A stretch of 64,000 bases of DNA from Cryptosporangium phraense (GCF_006912135.1 NZ_VIRS01000017.1:124001-188000), one strand, 5' to 3'; shown: positions 34,112 through 42,746, counted from the stretch's first letter. The notes: generated from the letters alone by a model not told the origin. Numbers and translations are program-made.

Positions 34112-34903
34112 GTGGAGCAGACCACGACCGACGCGTCGACGATCGTCGACCTCTTCACGCTCGAGCCGGTCGCGCCCGACCACTTCCGGGCGACGACGGT
34201 GATCGACGACCCCCACCCGATGTTCGGCGGTCAGCCGGTCGCGCAGGCGCTGCGCGCCGCCGGGCTGACCGTCCCCGAGGGCCGCCTGCCGCACTCGCTG
34301 CACGGCTACTTCCTGCGGGCCGGGGACGCCGGTCAGCCGACCGACTTCCGGGTGGACCGCGACCGCGACGGCGGCTCGTACTCGGCCCGCCGGGTGACCG
34401 CGCTCCAGCGCGACGAGGTCATCTTCACGATGTCGTGCTCGTTCACGACGACGGCCGACGGTCCGGACGTGGACGACGTCCCGGCGCCGGACGTGCCCGG
34501 CCCGGAGAACCCGGTCCCGATGGGGCGGATCGTCTCGATGGAGACCGCGCTGCCGCCGTACCCGTATCCGGGCAGCGCGTGGCCGACCCGGTACTGGGTC
34601 CGCTGCACGGCCGACCTCCCCGACGACCCGCTGCTGCACGCGTGCGTGCTGGCCTACGTCTCGGACGTCTCCAACGGCACCGCGGCCTACCACGACGAGA
34701 CCGCCAGGTCGGGCTCGAGCCTCGACCATGCGCTCTGGTTCCACCGGCCGGTCCGGATGGACGAGTGGGTGCTGATGGACCTGGTGCCGCACACGATCGC
34801 GCACGGGCGCGGGTTCTACAGCGGCACGATGCGGTCGGCGGACGGGGCGCTGGTGGCCTCGATCGCCCAGGAGTCCCTGTTCAGAAGCCGCCGAAAAACC
34901 TGA
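34112..34903 (+). CDS. acyl-CoA thioesterase II (TesB family)
   Basis: 263-residue double-hotdog thioesterase. DDPHPMFGGQPVAQALRAAG near 33-52, PHSLHGYFLRAGDAGQPTDF near 62-81 and DGGSYSARRVTALQRDEVIF near 88-107 are TesB hallmarks; the second hotdog has SSLDHALWFHRPVRMDEWVL and GRGFYSGTMRSADGALVASI. It hydrolyses acyl-CoA to free acid and CoA. GTG 34112 behind a TACGGT box was chosen over an in-frame start at 34064. It overlaps the convergent esterase-like gene by 23 bp. Confidence 0.92.
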   Translation: MEQTTTDASTIVDLFTLEPVAPDHFRATTVIDDPHPMFGGQPVAQALRAAGLTVPEGRLPHSLHGYFLRAGDAGQPTDFRVDRDRDGGSYSARRVTALQRDEVIFTMSCSFTTTADGPDVDDVPAPDVPGPENPVPMGRIVSMETALPPYPYPGSAWPTRYWVRCTADLPDDPLLHACVLAYVSDVSNGTAAYHDETARSGSSLDHALWFHRPVRMDEWVLMDLVPHTIAHGRGFYSGTMRSADGALVASIAQESLFRSRRKT

Positions 34904-35834
34904 TCCGGTCGTCCAGGGCCCGCTGGGAGACCGCGGCCTCGGGGGCCAGCAGGTCGAACGCGTGCGGCGCTCCCGGGTGCAGGTGCAGCTCGACCGTCGT
35001 GCCGACCCGGGCCAGCCGCGCCCCGAACGCGAGCGCCTCGTCCCGGAGCACGTCGAGCCCGGCGATCTCGAGGTAGGTCGGCGGCAGCCCGGCGACGTCC
35101 CCGGCCCGGGCCGGGGATGCGTACGGCGGGGTGTGGCCCGGTTCCTCGTCGAGCGGACGGCCGAGGACCGCGGCCCAGGCCGCCCGATTGTCGCGGTGCG
35201 ACCAGATCGTCTCCCGCCCGAGCAGCGGGTCGGCGTGGACCGTGCGGTCGTCCAGCATCGGCTGGATCAGCGCCTGCCCGGCCAGCGTCGGTCCGCCGCG
35301 GTCCCGTCCCAGCAGCACCGCGCCGGCCGCGATCCCCGCGCCTCCGCCGTCGCCGGCCACCGCGATCCGGCTCGGGTCCGCGCCGAGCTCACCGGCGTGC
35401 TTGGCCGCCCACACGACCGCCGCGTAGGCGTCTTCGACGCCGGCCGGGTACGGATGCTCCGGCGCCAGCCGGTACCCCACCACCAGCATGGGGACGCCGC
35501 TGGCAGCGGCGTAGTGGCGCATCAGCGGGTCGTAGAGCGCTGTGCTCCCGGCGATCATCCCGCCGCCGTGCAGGTAGACGACGAGACCGGTGGACGGCAT
35601 CCCGGCGCGCCGGTAGAGCCGGAGGGGTACCGGTGTTCCGTCGGCCGAGGGGGCGGTGTGCTCGGTGACGTCGACGTCGTCGGGGGTGGGGAGGCGCTCG
35701 AAGAGGGCGTGGTAGAGCGGGTCGAGCCCGGCCCGGACCGCGAGCGCGTCGGAGTGCCCGGGGCCATCGTCCGGGTCCGAGAGGGGCAGGGCCCCGAGCG
35801 CTGCACGAATCTCCGGATCGAGGCCCAGCGTCAT
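34881..35834 (-). CDS. alpha/beta hydrolase fold protein (HSL-like) lacking the nucleophile serine
   Basis: 317 residues of the hormone-sensitive-lipase type. The oxyanion motif LHGGG is at 89-92 and YRLAPEHPYPA at 121-131. Downstream are the acid in LDVLRDEA (about 261-265) and the histidine His291 in GAPHAFD. At the nucleophile elbow, where the family has GDSAGG, this protein reads GDGGGA (residues 161-166), so Gly163 replaces the catalytic serine. The codon is GGC and the reading frame is otherwise intact. It may be catalytically dead and act as a binding or regulatory protein. GGAGGTAACG precedes ATG 35834. Confidence 0.87.
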   Translation of the reverse strand: MTLGLDPEIRAALGALPLSDPDDGPGHSDALAVRAGLDPLYHALFERLPTPDDVDVTEHTAPSADGTPVPLRLYRRAGMPSTGLVVYLHGGGMIAGSTALYDPLMRHYAAASGVPMLVVGYRLAPEHPYPAGVEDAYAAVVWAAKHAGELGADPSRIAVAGDGGGAGIAAGAVLLGRDRGGPTLAGQALIQPMLDDRTVHADPLLGRETIWSHRDNRAAWAAVLGRPLDEEPGHTPPYASPARAGDVAGLPPTYLEIAGLDVLRDEALAFGARLARVGTTVELHLHPGAPHAFDLLAPEAAVSQRALDDRIRFFGGF

Positions 35835-35901
35835 CGTTACCTCCGGTATCTGCCGTTTTGCGCAGTTTATCGGGAGGCGGGATTGGCCCCAGGCGGGCGG
35901 G

Positions 35902-36876
35902 TCACCACCAGCCCTGGCGCTTGGTCCAGATCAGGAGCCAGCCCGACAACAACGCCATGGCCGTCAGGACCACCACCAGCGCAGGCCAGCTCGTCGCCTC
36001 GTTCACGATGATGTTCATCCCGAGCACCGACGAGATCGCCGTGACCGGCAGCGTCACCGCGGCAATCACCGCCAACCGCTCGGCCGCGACCGTCATCTTG
36101 GTGTTCGTCCGGGTCTGGTACAGCGCGATCACGCCCTGCAGGTAGTCGGACTGGGCCTCGGCCATCGCGGTGATCCGGCCGAACTGGTCGGACGCGTCGC
36201 CGACCAGCAGCTGACCCTCGTCGGACAGCACCCGGAGCCGCTCCAGGCGCCCGAACAGCTGCCGATCGAGCGACGCCATCGTCTGCACGGCCTGGAGCCC
36301 GTGCCGGACCCGGAACATCTCGTCCAGGAACGGCTCCGGGTTGCCGTGCATGGCCCCGCCGGTCACCTCGCGCTCCAGCTGCCACGTGTCGGTCGTCAGC
36401 GTCGAGACGTGGTGGGCCATCCGCCGGTTGAGGGCGGTGATCACCGCGTGCGCGATGTCGTACGACGACGTCGGCGTCCAGCGACCGGCGTCGACCTTCT
36501 CGAGCAGCGGCCCGGTCTCGACCAGCGCGAGTTCGGGCGACACCGCCGGGTTCAGCGGCCCGTGCACGGTGACCAGGTACTTCGGCCCGAGGAAGACGTC
36601 CAGCTCGATGTAGTGCACGTGACCGCCCGCGCCCAGCTCGGGCGCGTGCAGCACGAGGAAGACGTGGTCGGAGTAGACGTGCAGCTTGGGCGCCGGGTTC
36701 CGGCGCGCCGCGTCCTCGATCGCCTGGTGGTGGAAGCCGAAGACCTCCTCCAGTACCCGGGCGCCCTCGGCGTCGCCCGGCGGCACGTCGACCCAGACCA
36801 GATCGTTCCCGGCCAGCGCCTTCGGGAGGTCGTCCGCCGACTCCACGCCCGTCTCCCGGAACACTCGAACGTCCAT
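35902..36876 (-). CDS. corA: CorA family Mg2+/Co2+ transporter
   Basis: 324 residues. The large cytoplasmic funnel has EVFGFHHQAIEDAARRNPAP near 44-63 and YSDHVFLVLHAPEL after it. Two C-terminal transmembrane helices bracket the selectivity motif GMN in SSVLGMNIIVNEATSWPALV, and the protein ends in basic residues (TKRQGWW). The family forms homopentameric channels for Mg2+ uptake. It is divergent from the beta-phosphoglucomutase gene. Confidence 0.93.
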   Translation of the reverse strand: MDVRVFRETGVESADDLPKALAGNDLVWVDVPPGDAEGARVLEEVFGFHHQAIEDAARRNPAPKLHVYSDHVFLVLHAPELGAGGHVHYIELDVFLGPKYLVTVHGPLNPAVSPELALVETGPLLEKVDAGRWTPTSSYDIAHAVITALNRRMAHHVSTLTTDTWQLEREVTGGAMHGNPEPFLDEMFRVRHGLQAVQTMASLDRQLFGRLERLRVLSDEGQLLVGDASDQFGRITAMAEAQSDYLQGVIALYQTRTNTKMTVAAERLAVIAAVTLPVTAISSVLGMNIIVNEATSWPALVVVLTAMALLSGWLLIWTKRQGWW

Positions 36877-36948
36877 GTCCGGAAGCGTGGCACTGCTACG
36901 TGAACAGGAAGTTCACCAAGCATTCGAAGGCAAGACCGAACACCTGCC

Positions 36949-36954
36949 TAGCCT
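36949..36954 (+). promoter_or_regulatory. -10 box (TAGCCT) of the sugar phosphorylase operon
   Basis: TAGCCT, 6 nt, then ATG 36961 with no ribosome-binding site: leaderless pattern. Confidence 0.45.
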
Positions 36955-36960
36955 GGCGTC

Positions 36961-37710
36961 ATGGGAACGCTGGGATTACCGCCAACGGTTCGCGGCTGCC
37001 TGTTCGACCTCGACGGCGTGGTGACTCGCACCGCGGCACAGCACGCCCGGGCCTGGAAGCAGACGTTCGACACCTTCCTCGCCGAGGACGCCGAGCGGCG
37101 CGGGGTGCCGTTCGTGCCGTTCACGATCGAGGGTGACTACATCCGGTACGTCGACGGCCGGAAGCGCCTCGACGGCACCCGGGCCTTCCTCGAGTCGCGG
37201 GGCATCGAGCTGCCCGAGGGCACGCCGTCCGACGACGCCGGCACGGCCACCGTCTACGGGGTGTCCAACGCCAAGAACGCGCTGGTGCTGCACCTGATCG
37301 ACACCGAGGGCGTCGAGGTCTTCGACGACGCGGTCGACTACCTGCACGCGCTGCGCGACGCCGGCCTGCCCCGAGCGGTGGTCACGTCGTCCGCGAACGC
37401 CCAGCAGGTACTCAAGGTCACCGGGCTCACCGACCTGTTCGACCTGCGCGTCGACGCGATCCTCGCGGCCGAGAAGGGGCTGGCCGGCAAGCCCGCGCCC
37501 GACACGTTCCTGGCCGGCGCCGAGCTGCTCGGGCTCCGCCCGCACCAGGCCGCGGTGTTCGAGGATGCGCTGTCGGGTGTCGCGGCCGGGCGGGCCGGGC
37601 AGTTCGGGCTCGTCGTCGGCGTCGACCGGGTCGGGCAGGGCGCCGAGCTCAAGACGGCCGGGGCCGACGTCGTGGTGAAGGCGCTCACGGACCTCCTGGA
37701 GGACAGATGA
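36961..37710 (+). CDS. HAD family beta-phosphoglucomutase
   Basis: 249 residues. The nucleophile motif FDLDGVVTRTAAQHARAWKQ has the Asp pair DLD near 18-20, and the cap has YVDGRKRLDGTRAFLESRGI. AVVTSSANAQQVLKVTGLTD (motif II) and KGLAGKPAPDTFLAGAELLG with FEDALSGVAAGRAGQFGLVV complete the HAD set. It converts beta-glucose-1-phosphate to glucose-6-phosphate. It overlaps the GH65 gene by 4 bp, which is the partner that makes beta-glucose-1-phosphate. Confidence 0.93.
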   Translation: MGTLGLPPTVRGCLFDLDGVVTRTAAQHARAWKQTFDTFLAEDAERRGVPFVPFTIEGDYIRYVDGRKRLDGTRAFLESRGIELPEGTPSDDAGTATVYGVSNAKNALVLHLIDTEGVEVFDDAVDYLHALRDAGLPRAVVTSSANAQQVLKVTGLTDLFDLRVDAILAAEKGLAGKPAPDTFLAGAELLGLRPHQAAVFEDALSGVAAGRAGQFGLVVGVDRVGQGAELKTAGADVVVKALTDLLEDR

Positions 37711-40070
37711 TCGGATCCGGACCGTTCGAGATCGACCCCTGGTCGATCCGTGAGACCGGGCTCGACCTCGATCGCCTGCCGGCCAGCGAGTCGGTGTTCA
37801 CGCTGGCCAACGGGCACATCGGGTTACGCGGAAACCTCGACGAGGGCGACCCGCACGGGCTGCCGGGCACCTACCTGAACTCGTTCTGCGAGCTCCGCCC
37901 GCTGCCCTACGCCGAGGGCGGCTACGGCTACCCGGAGTCCGGGCAGGCGATCGTCAACGTCACCAACGGCAAGCTGATCCGGCTGCTGGTCGACGACGAG
38001 CCGCTCGACGTCCGCTACGGGCAGATCCGCTCGCACGAGCGGGTGCTGGACTTCCGTACCGGGATCCTGACCCGCCGGATGGACTGGGTCTCGCCGGCCG
38101 GAAAGGCGATCCGGATCGAGAGCGAGCGGCTGGTCTCGCTGGTCCAGCGGTCGGTCGCGGCGATCAGCTATTCGGTGACCGCGCTCGACCAGCCGGTGCA
38201 GCTCGTCGTGCAGTCCGAACTGTTCGCGAACGAGGAGCTGCCGGACTCGGAGAAGGACCCGCGGATCGAGTCCGCGCTGCCCCGCGTGCTGCACCCGGAG
38301 GTCCACACCAACGACACGACCAGCGCGACGCTCCTGCACAGCCTGAAGGGCACCGGGCTCCGGATGGCCGCGAGCATGGAGCACCTGATCGCCGGCCCGG
38401 CCGGAACCGAGACGCACTCCAGCAGCAGCGACAACATCGGCCGGACGACGGTCGTCTGCCGGCTGGCGCCGGGGCGCACGCTACGGATCACGAAGTTCCT
38501 GGCCTACGGCTGGTCGTCGCAGCGGTCGCTGCCGGCCCTGAACGACCAGGTCCGGGCCGCGCTCACGGCCGCCCGCTACTCCGGCTGGGACGGGCTGAAG
38601 GACGAACAGCGCGAGTACCTGGACGCGTTCTGGGAGAGCGCCGACGTCGAGATCGAGGGCGACGCCCAGCTCCAGCAGGCGGTCCGGTTCGGCCTGTTCC
38701 ACGTCCTGCAGGCCGGGGCCAGGGCCGAGGGCCGGGCGATCCCGGCCAAGGGCCTCACCGGCCCCGGCTACGACGGCCACACGTTCTGGGACACCGAGAC
38801 GTTCGTGCTGCCGATGCTCAGCCACACGCTCCCGGACGCGGCCGCGCACGCGCTGCAGTGGCGCCAGTCGACGCTCCCGCTCGCGGTGGAGCGCGCCGAG
38901 ACGCTCGGATTCGCCGGCGCGGCGTTCCCGTGGCGGACGATCCGCGGCCAGGAGTGCTCCGGCTACTGGCCCGCCGGGACGGCCGCGCTGCACGTCAACG
39001 CCGACATCGCGGACGCCGTGCTGCGTCACGTCAACGCGACCAACGACGACGAGTTCGAGCGCTCGACGGCCGTCGAACTACTCACCGCGACGGCGCGGCT
39101 GTGGAAGTCGGTGGGTCACCACGACCCGGCCGGCGGTTTCCGGATCGACGGCGTCACCGGTCCGGACGAGTACAGCGCGATCGCCGACAACAACCTCTTC
39201 ACGAACTTGATGGCCCAGCGCAACCTGCGCGGGGCCGCGGCCGCCTGCCGCCGCCACCCGGACGTGGCGAGCGAGCTCGGCGTCGACGACGAGGAGATCG
39301 CGGCCTGGGACGACGCGGCCGACGCGATGGTGCTGCCCTACGACGAGAAGCGCGGGGTGCACGCCCAGGCCGAGAACTTCACCAACCACGCGGTCTGGGA
39401 CTTCGCCGGTACGCCGGCCGACAAGTACCCGCTGCTGCTGCACTACCCGTACCTCGATCTGTACCGCAAACAGGTGGTCAAGCAGGCCGACCTGGTGCTG
39501 GCCATGCAGCTCTGCTCCGAGGCCTTCACCCCGGAGCAGAAGCAGCGCAACTTCGCCTACTACGAGCAGATCACCGTGCGTGACTCGTCGCTCTCGGCCG
39601 CGACCCAGGGCGTGATGGCGGCCGAGACCGGGCACCTCCAGCTGGCCTACGAGTACCTGTGCGAGACCGGCATGCTCGACCTGCACGACCTGGCCGGCAA
39701 CACCTCGCACGGGCTGCACATCGCGGCGCTGGCCGGGGTCTGGTCGGGCGTCGTCGCCGGGTTCGGCGGGATGCGCCACCTCGAGGCCGGCCTGTCGTTC
39801 TCGCCCCGGCTGCCGCAGGAGCTGTCCCGGATCACGTTCGCGATCCGCTGGCGCGGGCGCCGGCTGCGGGTCGAGATCACGCCCGAGCAGGCCTGGTACA
39901 GCCTGGCCGAGGGCGGCGAGATGGAGCTGCTGCACCACGGCGAACGGCTGACGGTTCCGGCCAACAGCGCGGTGCTGGCGGCGATCCCGCCGGCCGCGCC
40001 GGTCGAGCCGCTGCGCCAGCCGCCGGGGCGGGAGCCGCTGGTCCGGCGCCTGCGTGAAGCGCGCGAGTAG
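37707..40070 (+). CDS. glycoside hydrolase family 65 disaccharide phosphorylase
   Basis: 787 residues, full family length. The N-terminal super-sandwich has ESVFTLANGHIGLRGNLDEG and LPGTYLNSFCE. The alpha6/alpha6 barrel carries GHTFWDTETFVLPML, the general acid Glu at about 488 in GVTGPDEYSAIADNNLFTNL, KQADLVLAMQL and the phosphate-site region GNTSHGLHIAALAGVW. The family phosphorolyses trehalose, maltose, kojibiose or nigerose with inversion, giving beta-glucose-1-phosphate. Coupling with the beta-phosphoglucomutase supports a phosphorylase rather than a hydrolase; which disaccharide is not certain, though trehalose or maltose is likely. Confidence 0.92.
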   Translation: MIGSGPFEIDPWSIRETGLDLDRLPASESVFTLANGHIGLRGNLDEGDPHGLPGTYLNSFCELRPLPYAEGGYGYPESGQAIVNVTNGKLIRLLVDDEPLDVRYGQIRSHERVLDFRTGILTRRMDWVSPAGKAIRIESERLVSLVQRSVAAISYSVTALDQPVQLVVQSELFANEELPDSEKDPRIESALPRVLHPEVHTNDTTSATLLHSLKGTGLRMAASMEHLIAGPAGTETHSSSSDNIGRTTVVCRLAPGRTLRITKFLAYGWSSQRSLPALNDQVRAALTAARYSGWDGLKDEQREYLDAFWESADVEIEGDAQLQQAVRFGLFHVLQAGARAEGRAIPAKGLTGPGYDGHTFWDTETFVLPMLSHTLPDAAAHALQWRQSTLPLAVERAETLGFAGAAFPWRTIRGQECSGYWPAGTAALHVNADIADAVLRHVNATNDDEFERSTAVELLTATARLWKSVGHHDPAGGFRIDGVTGPDEYSAIADNNLFTNLMAQRNLRGAAAACRRHPDVASELGVDDEEIAAWDDAADAMVLPYDEKRGVHAQAENFTNHAVWDFAGTPADKYPLLLHYPYLDLYRKQVVKQADLVLAMQLCSEAFTPEQKQRNFAYYEQITVRDSSLSAATQGVMAAETGHLQLAYEYLCETGMLDLHDLAGNTSHGLHIAALAGVWSGVVAGFGGMRHLEAGLSFSPRLPQELSRITFAIRWRGRRLRVEITPEQAWYSLAEGGEMELLHHGERLTVPANSAVLAAIPPAAPVEPLRQPPGREPLVRRLREARE

Positions 40071-40073
40071 GAC

Positions 40074-40107
40074 GGGTGGCGCAGCCGCTTCGGCGGCTGT
40101 GCCACCC
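40074..40107 (+). terminator. terminator hairpin after GH65
   Basis: GGGTGGCGCAGCCGC and GCGGCTGTGCCACCC form a 15-bp stem with one mismatch and a TTCG loop, 3 bp after the stop codon. A strong rho-independent-like hairpin. Confidence 0.75.
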
Positions 40108-40115
40108 TACTCGGC

Positions 40116-40973
40116 GTGGGGGACCAAGACCTGCCGTCGCCGTTCGCCGTCGCCGACGCCGCGTCGCTCCGCGGTCAGTTCCTGACCCAGCTCGGTACCT
40201 GGCTCCGGCTCGGTGGGGCGCTGCTCGCCGTCGTCGGCGGTGCGGCCGTGTTCTCCGAGAGCCGGTTCGCGGTCCTCGCGGTCCTCGGCTTCGCCGTCGC
40301 CCTCGGCGGTGAGATTCTCCTGCTCGTGCGACGTCCCGAGCGCGACTGGTACCACGGCCGGGCGGTCGCCGAGTCCATGCGGACGCTCGGCTGGAAGTAC
40401 GCCGTGGGTGGCGCGCCGTTCGGCTCCGGCCCCTGTTCGTCCCAGCTGGACGCCCGGATCGACGCGGCCGTGCGGGTCGGGCGGGACGGCCTCGACCTGA
40501 CGTTCCGGGCCCCGGCCGCGACGACGGCGATGGACGCGATCCGCGCGCTGCCGTTCGCGCAGCGTCGCGAGCTGTACGGGCGCGACCGGATCGGCGTCCA
40601 GCGCGAGTGGTACGAGTCGAAGGCCGGGTGGAACCGGCGGCAGTCCCGGCGCTCGCGGCTGGCGCTCGTCGCCGGGGAGGCGATCGCGCTGGTGCTCGCG
40701 GCCGGCCGGGCAGCCGGGGCCTGGGATCTGGACTGGTCGGCGATCCTCGCGGTGCTGCTGGTCTCGGCCGGCACCTGGGTGGCGCTCAAGCGGTACGAGG
40801 AACTGGCCGTCGCCTACGGCGTCACGCTGACCGAGTTGGGGCTCGTCGCCGAGTCCGTGCGGGACGCCACCGAGGCCGAGTGGCCCCGGGTCGTCGCCGA
40901 CGCCGAGCTGGCGATCAGCCGCGAGCACACGCTCTGGCTGGCCGCCTGCGCCGACCCCGGGCATGCGCGCTGA
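40116..40973 (+). CDS. DUF4231 membrane protein
   Basis: 285 residues. Hydrophobic helix pairs lie at about 27-45 with 47-69 (LGGALLAVVGGAAVFSE, FAVLAVLGFAVALGGEILLL) and at about 185-215 (LALVAGEAIALVLAAGRAAG, AILAVLLVSAGTWVAL). Between them, ERDWYHGRAVAESMRTLGWK and YGRDRIGVQREWYESKAGWN match the DUF4231/SLATT-like arrangement. SLATT proteins are proposed pore-forming effectors of bacterial conflict systems, but this one lacks an obvious partner sensor. It is 26 bp upstream of the Hsp70-like gene on the same strand. GTG start. Confidence 0.75.
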   Translation: MGDQDLPSPFAVADAASLRGQFLTQLGTWLRLGGALLAVVGGAAVFSESRFAVLAVLGFAVALGGEILLLVRRPERDWYHGRAVAESMRTLGWKYAVGGAPFGSGPCSSQLDARIDAAVRVGRDGLDLTFRAPAATTAMDAIRALPFAQRRELYGRDRIGVQREWYESKAGWNRRQSRRSRLALVAGEAIALVLAAGRAAGAWDLDWSAILAVLLVSAGTWVALKRYEELAVAYGVTLTELGLVAESVRDATEAEWPRVVADAELAISREHTLWLAACADPGHAR

Positions 40974-40999
40974 CGGCGGAACTGCCAGGGTGGTCGGTT

Positions 41000-42376
41000 G
41001 TGGAGAGCACCTACCTGCTAGCGGTCGACCTCGGCGTGACGAACACGGTCGCGGTCTTACGCTCACCGGCCGGTAGGTCCACTCCGCTGGTCTTCGACGG
41101 CGACACGCTGCTGCCGTCCGGCGTCCTGCTCGACCCGTCCGGCGCGGTGCTCACCGGCCGGGACGCGATCGCCCGGTCGGCCGAGTTCCCCGACCGCTAC
41201 GAGCCCGCGCCCCGGTCCCGGGCCGCCGACGCCGTGCTGCGGCTCGGCGGCACCGAGACCACCCCGGCCGACCTGCTCAGCGGCGTCCTGGCGGCGGTCG
41301 GTTCGGCCGCGGCCGAGGTGGCCGGCTCGATCCCCGACACCGTGCTCACCCACCCCGTGCTCTGGCGCCGGTCGGAGGAGGGCGTCCTCCGCCGGGCCGC
41401 CGCCCAGGCCGGCTTTCCGAACGTCACGCTGCTCTCCGAGCCGATCGCGGCCGCGTCCGTGCTGCCGGTTCCGCTCGGCGCCCACGTCGTCGTGGTGGAC
41501 GTCGGGGCGCGCGGGTTCGAGGCCTCGGTCGTGCGCCACGAGGACGACGGATTACGCGTGCTGACCGTCGGCGGCGACACCACGATCGGCGGCCGCCGGA
41601 TCGACGCGGCGATCGCCGCCCACCTGGCCGGCACCGCGGGTCGTCAGCGCCGCGACGCCTGGCGCGCGATCGACCGTCCGCAGGATCCCGGGCAACGCCA
41701 GGTGCAGCGCGCCTTCTGGGACGACGTCCGGGCGGCCAAGGAGGCGCTGGCGTCGGCCGACCGGGTGCCGATCTCGGTGCCGGGCCTCTCCGCGAAGCAG
41801 ACGCTGACCCGGGCCGACCTGGAACGGTTCGCCCGGCCGCTGGTCGACCGGGTCGGACGGGTGACCGGCCGGGTGCTGCGCGAGGCCGGGCTGCGCCCCT
41901 ACGACGTCGACACGCTGCTGGTCATCGGCGGGGCCGCCCGGCTCCCGATGCTGGCGCCCGCGCTCTACCTGGCGCTGGGCGTCGAACCGGTGCTGGTGGA
42001 GCGTCCGGAGATCGTGATGGCGGTCGGAGCGCTGCGGCACACGGCCGCGCACGCCGGGGTCTCCGCGACGCGGGCGCGGCCGCCGGTGGTCGTCCCGGCC
42101 CCGCGGCGGGCGCCGTCGACCGGGGTTCCGGCGGCCGCGGCCCGGTGGGCGCGGGCCGCGACCCGGGGGATACGCCGTCCGATCGGGGCGCTGCCCGCCC
42201 CGCCGAAGCGGGCCGCGCTGACGAACTCCCACGAACCGGTCGACAGCCTGCCGGTGCTGCGCGAGCGCTCCGGACCGGCGCCCGCGCCGGCCAGCCGCTA
42301 CGGCTGGGCGTTGATTCTCGCGCCGATCATCGCGCTGCTGCTCGTCGTCGCCGTGCTGGTGCTTCTACAGCACTGA
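41000..42376 (+). CDS. Hsp70-like ATPase with C-terminal membrane anchor
   Basis: 458 residues. YLLAVDLGVTNTVAVLRSPA is the phosphate-1 region, LTHPVLWRRSEEGVLRRAAA and SEPIAAASVLPVPLGAHVVV with VDVGARGFEASVV are phosphate-2 features, and LLVIGGAARLPMLAPALYLA is the adenosine motif. The usual Hsp70 substrate-binding domain is replaced by a Pro/Ala/Arg-rich stretch (about 360-430) and one C-terminal transmembrane helix (WALILAPIIALLLVVAVLVL). In place of DLGTTNS it has DLGVTNT. It is a paralogue of the left-edge gene. GTG 41000 was chosen because it leads directly into the ATPase fold. Confidence 0.83.
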   Translation: MESTYLLAVDLGVTNTVAVLRSPAGRSTPLVFDGDTLLPSGVLLDPSGAVLTGRDAIARSAEFPDRYEPAPRSRAADAVLRLGGTETTPADLLSGVLAAVGSAAAEVAGSIPDTVLTHPVLWRRSEEGVLRRAAAQAGFPNVTLLSEPIAAASVLPVPLGAHVVVVDVGARGFEASVVRHEDDGLRVLTVGGDTTIGGRRIDAAIAAHLAGTAGRQRRDAWRAIDRPQDPGQRQVQRAFWDDVRAAKEALASADRVPISVPGLSAKQTLTRADLERFARPLVDRVGRVTGRVLREAGLRPYDVDTLLVIGGAARLPMLAPALYLALGVEPVLVERPEIVMAVGALRHTAAHAGVSATRARPPVVVPAPRRAPSTGVPAAAARWARAATRGIRRPIGALPAPPKRAALTNSHEPVDSLPVLRERSGPAPAPASRYGWALILAPIIALLLVVAVLVLLQH

Positions 42377-42403
42377 GGTCCCGCGCTTCCGCGCGGGACC
42401 TCA
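42374..42403. terminator. bidirectional terminator
   Basis: TGAGGTCCCGCGC (42374-42386) and GCGCGGGACCTCA (42391-42403) form a perfect 13-bp stem with a TTCC loop. It includes the stop codon of the Hsp70-like gene and faces the convergent DUF3349 gene. Confidence 0.75.
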
Positions 42404-42416
42404 GCCACCCAGCGAC

Positions 42417-42743
42417 CTATTCCGGAGCGTCGGCCAACGGCCAGCCGCCGGCGGCGAGCCGGGCCGAGACCCGGGCCACGTCCTCCGCGGACGCCTCGTC
42501 GAGGGTCGCCTGGCTGATCAGCTTCTCGACGTCGTCCGTGGTGATCTCCTCACCCTGGATCGCGAGCATCGACAGGTCGGACGCGATCTGACGCACCTCG
42601 TGCTCGGTCAGCTTGCGCCGGAGCAGCCCCAGCAGGACGACGTAGTCCTGCCGCGGAACCCCGGCGGGGTAGCCGGCGCGGAGCCATTCGAGCGCGCGGG
42701 TGAGGAAGTTCGAGCGGGTCTCGTTGCCGATGGGGGTCGTCAT
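42417..42743 (-). CDS. DUF3349 family protein
   Basis: 108 residues, small and helical: FLTRALEWLRAGYPAGVPRQ, DYVVLLGLLRRKLTEHEVRQ and ITTDDVEKLISQATLDEASA. This is the DUF3349 fold known from M. tuberculosis Rv0543c, next to the phosphate transporter gene pitA. The function is unknown. It ends the pitA operon, 3 bp after the membrane protein gene. Confidence 0.88.
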   Translation of the reverse strand: MTTPIGNETRSNFLTRALEWLRAGYPAGVPRQDYVVLLGLLRRKLTEHEVRQIASDLSMLAIQGEEITTDDVEKLISQATLDEASAEDVARVSARLAAGGWPLADAPE

Positions 42744-42746
42744 CGA

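Noticed and set aside
33242-34804. 520-residue crotonase
   Set aside because: The first 266 residues are the reverse of the thioesterase gene. GTG 34006 gives a normal 254-residue enzyme.
40607-42376. Longer Hsp70-like protein starting at 40607
   Set aside because: The extra 131 residues come from the overlapping DUF4231 gene in another frame. The ATPase fold begins at GTG 41000.
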